Assembly: GCA_030618505.1 (NCBI GenBank)
Contig: JAUXDF010000042.1
Span: 1-14,126, forward strand
From: Spongiibacteraceae bacterium
Lineage (GTDB): Bacteria; Pseudomonadota; Gammaproteobacteria; Pseudomonadales; PIVM01
DNA: 14,126 nucleotides
Reading direction: 5' to 3'
Below the pieces are notes generated by a model. It was not told the DNA's origin. It ran no database searches and saw only the letters and a program-made list of their open reading frames with translations. The translations under genes were made by a program, and so were the position numbers. Shown here piece after piece: positions 13,255-14,126 of the stretch. Positions within the stretch are counted from its first letter, which is position 1; each line of letters opens with the position of its first letter.

Positions 13255-14126
13255 GTGTCAGCTTTTGAGAACATCACCTTTAACAATACTTTTCACTCTC
13301 TAGGGAAGCGTTTCTTTTCCGACGTTACTCCACAAGGCATTAAAAACCCTCGTCTGATCAGTCTTAGCCAGCCTGTTGCTGAGCTACTGGGGTTTAGCAA
13401 AACTCAGGTGCAATCTCCTGAATTTGTGCGCTACTTTAGCGGCAATGATGTATTCCCCGGCAGCCAGCCCCTGGCAATGATTTATTCCGGCCACCAGTTC
13501 GGCAGCTATAACCCCCAGCTCGGCGACGGACGGGCATTGTTATTAGGTGAACTCGAAGGCCCCAATGGACGCTGGGATCTAAACCTCAAAGGAGCCGGGA
13601 TGACTCCCTATTCGCGCACGGGAGATGGCCGAGCGGTGCTGCGCTCCAGTATTAGGGAATTTCTTTGCAGTGAAGCCATGGCAGGCTTAGGTATACCGAC
13701 CACGCGCGCACTGGGCTTGCTGATCGGTGAAGATAAAATTTTTCGCGAGCAGGTCGAACCTAGTGCCATCGTTATTCGGGTAACAGAATGTCATATCCGT
13801 TTTGGCTCCTTTGAATACTTTTTCTATCAGGGTATGCATGATGAGCTGCAACAACTGGCCGACTACGTGATTGAACATCACTTTAGCGAATACAAAAATG
13901 AAAAAGAAAAATATGCGCTGTTTTTTGCCGACGTTATTAAACGTACTGCGCAGCTTATTGCCAAATGGCAAGCCTTCGGTTTTGCCCACGGTGTGATGAA
14001 TACGGATAACATGTCTATCCTCGGCCAGACCTTCGACTACGGTCCTTTTGGTTTTATGGATGACTATGACCCAGGTTATATCTGCAATCATTCGGATTAC
14101 AACGGTCGTTACGCCTTTAATCAACA
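13255..14126 (+). CDS. selO: SelO-family protein adenylyltransferase (3' end outside window)
   Basis: The frame starts at GTG 13255 and stays open for 290 codons to the window edge; full SelO proteins are roughly 480-550 aa, so about 55-60% is present. SelO is a pseudokinase that transfers AMP from ATP to Ser, Thr or Tyr of target proteins and is linked to oxidative-stress responses. Hallmarks seen are YSGHQFGSYNPQLGDGRA (77-94), LKGAG with K112, PYSRTGDGRAVLRSSIREF with E135, then HGVMNTDNMSI with D251 and N252, and DYGPFGFMD with D261. These are offset by one from the catalytic and metal residues I recall for the Pseudomonas syringae enzyme (K113, E136, D252, N253, D262). GAGAAAC upstream is a weak ribosome binding site; GTG is chosen because the family's N-terminal FHSLG..FF segment follows at a suitable distance. 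Confidence 0.93.
   Translation, partial: MSAFENITFNNTFHSLGKRFFSDVTPQGIKNPRLISLSQPVAELLGFSKTQVQSPEFVRYFSGNDVFPGSQPLAMIYSGHQFGSYNPQLGDGRALLLGELEGPNGRWDLNLKGAGMTPYSRTGDGRAVLRSSIREFLCSEAMAGLGIPTTRALGLLIGEDKIFREQVEPSAIVIRVTECHIRFGSFEYFFYQGMHDELQQLADYVIEHHFSEYKNEKEKYALFFADVIKRTAQLIAKWQAFGFAHGVMNTDNMSILGQTFDYGPFGFMDDYDPGYICNHSDYNGRYAFNQ

Noticed and set aside
13687..14124. Long minus-strand open frame opposite the SelO gene
   Set aside because: The plus strand carries an unmistakable SelO protein with catalytic motifs; the antisense frame is a by-product of its codon use.

Overview
The window reads as a chromosomal segment of a Gram-negative gammaproteobacterium, probably marine. Pointers are the Sec signal peptides, an outer-membrane lipoprotein, the cytochrome b561/YceI pair, a SelO-type pseudokinase, and the mix of a formylglycine sulfatase, a PafA-like phosphatase and a luciferase-like monooxygenase. 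Base composition is moderate and slightly AT-rich. I cannot name the species. No tRNA, rRNA, CRISPR array, prophage or intact transposase is visible.

Layout. (1) 1-526 is the C-terminal end of a TPR protein. (2) 649-2214 is a secreted arylsulfatase closed by a strong intrinsic terminator (2232-2256). (3) 2297-2448 is the first copy of a 152-bp palindromic element; apart from it and the terminator, the 302-bp gap 2215-2516 holds nothing I recognise. (4) 2517-4256 is a secreted PafA-like alkaline phosphatase, so two members of the alkaline phosphatase superfamily lie side by side. (5) 4276-4469 is debris: the N-terminal scrap of an AbiEi/DUF6088-like antitoxin running into a 60-bp inverted-repeat remnant. 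(6) 4495-6402 is a divergent pair, a TetR regulator and a luciferase-like monooxygenase, with palindromes in the shared control region, one of them overlapping the monooxygenase start codon. (7) 6597-6788 is a small two-helix DUF3185 membrane protein, followed by a nested palindrome (6861-6919). (8) 7025-8609 holds a HI0933/YhiN flavoprotein and, upstream in the same direction, a small winged-helix regulator. This pair is divergent from a MATE exporter (8764-10197), and a 38-bp four-half-site operator lies between them. (9) 10269-11518 is a two-gene minus-strand operon: an endonuclease/exonuclease/phosphatase lipoprotein and a DUF5329 periplasmic protein. (10) 11737-12939 is a yceJ-yceI-type pair. 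(11) 12981-13132 is the second copy of the 152-bp element. (12) 13255 to the end is the first 290 codons of a SelO protein adenylyltransferase.

The strongest unexplained signal is the 152-bp element. The two copies are in the same orientation, differ at 6 positions (about 96% identity), fold back on themselves and are bounded by CTAG on both sides. Copy 2 sits exactly in the loop of what would otherwise be a perfect 10-bp terminator hairpin behind yceI. Removing the element together with one CTAG restores that terminator, which gives direct evidence of insertion and of the target. The 315-bp gap 12940-13254 holds this split terminator, the element and a possible SelO promoter. I see no large new defence or biosynthetic system; the novelty is in the small element and in the operator architectures.
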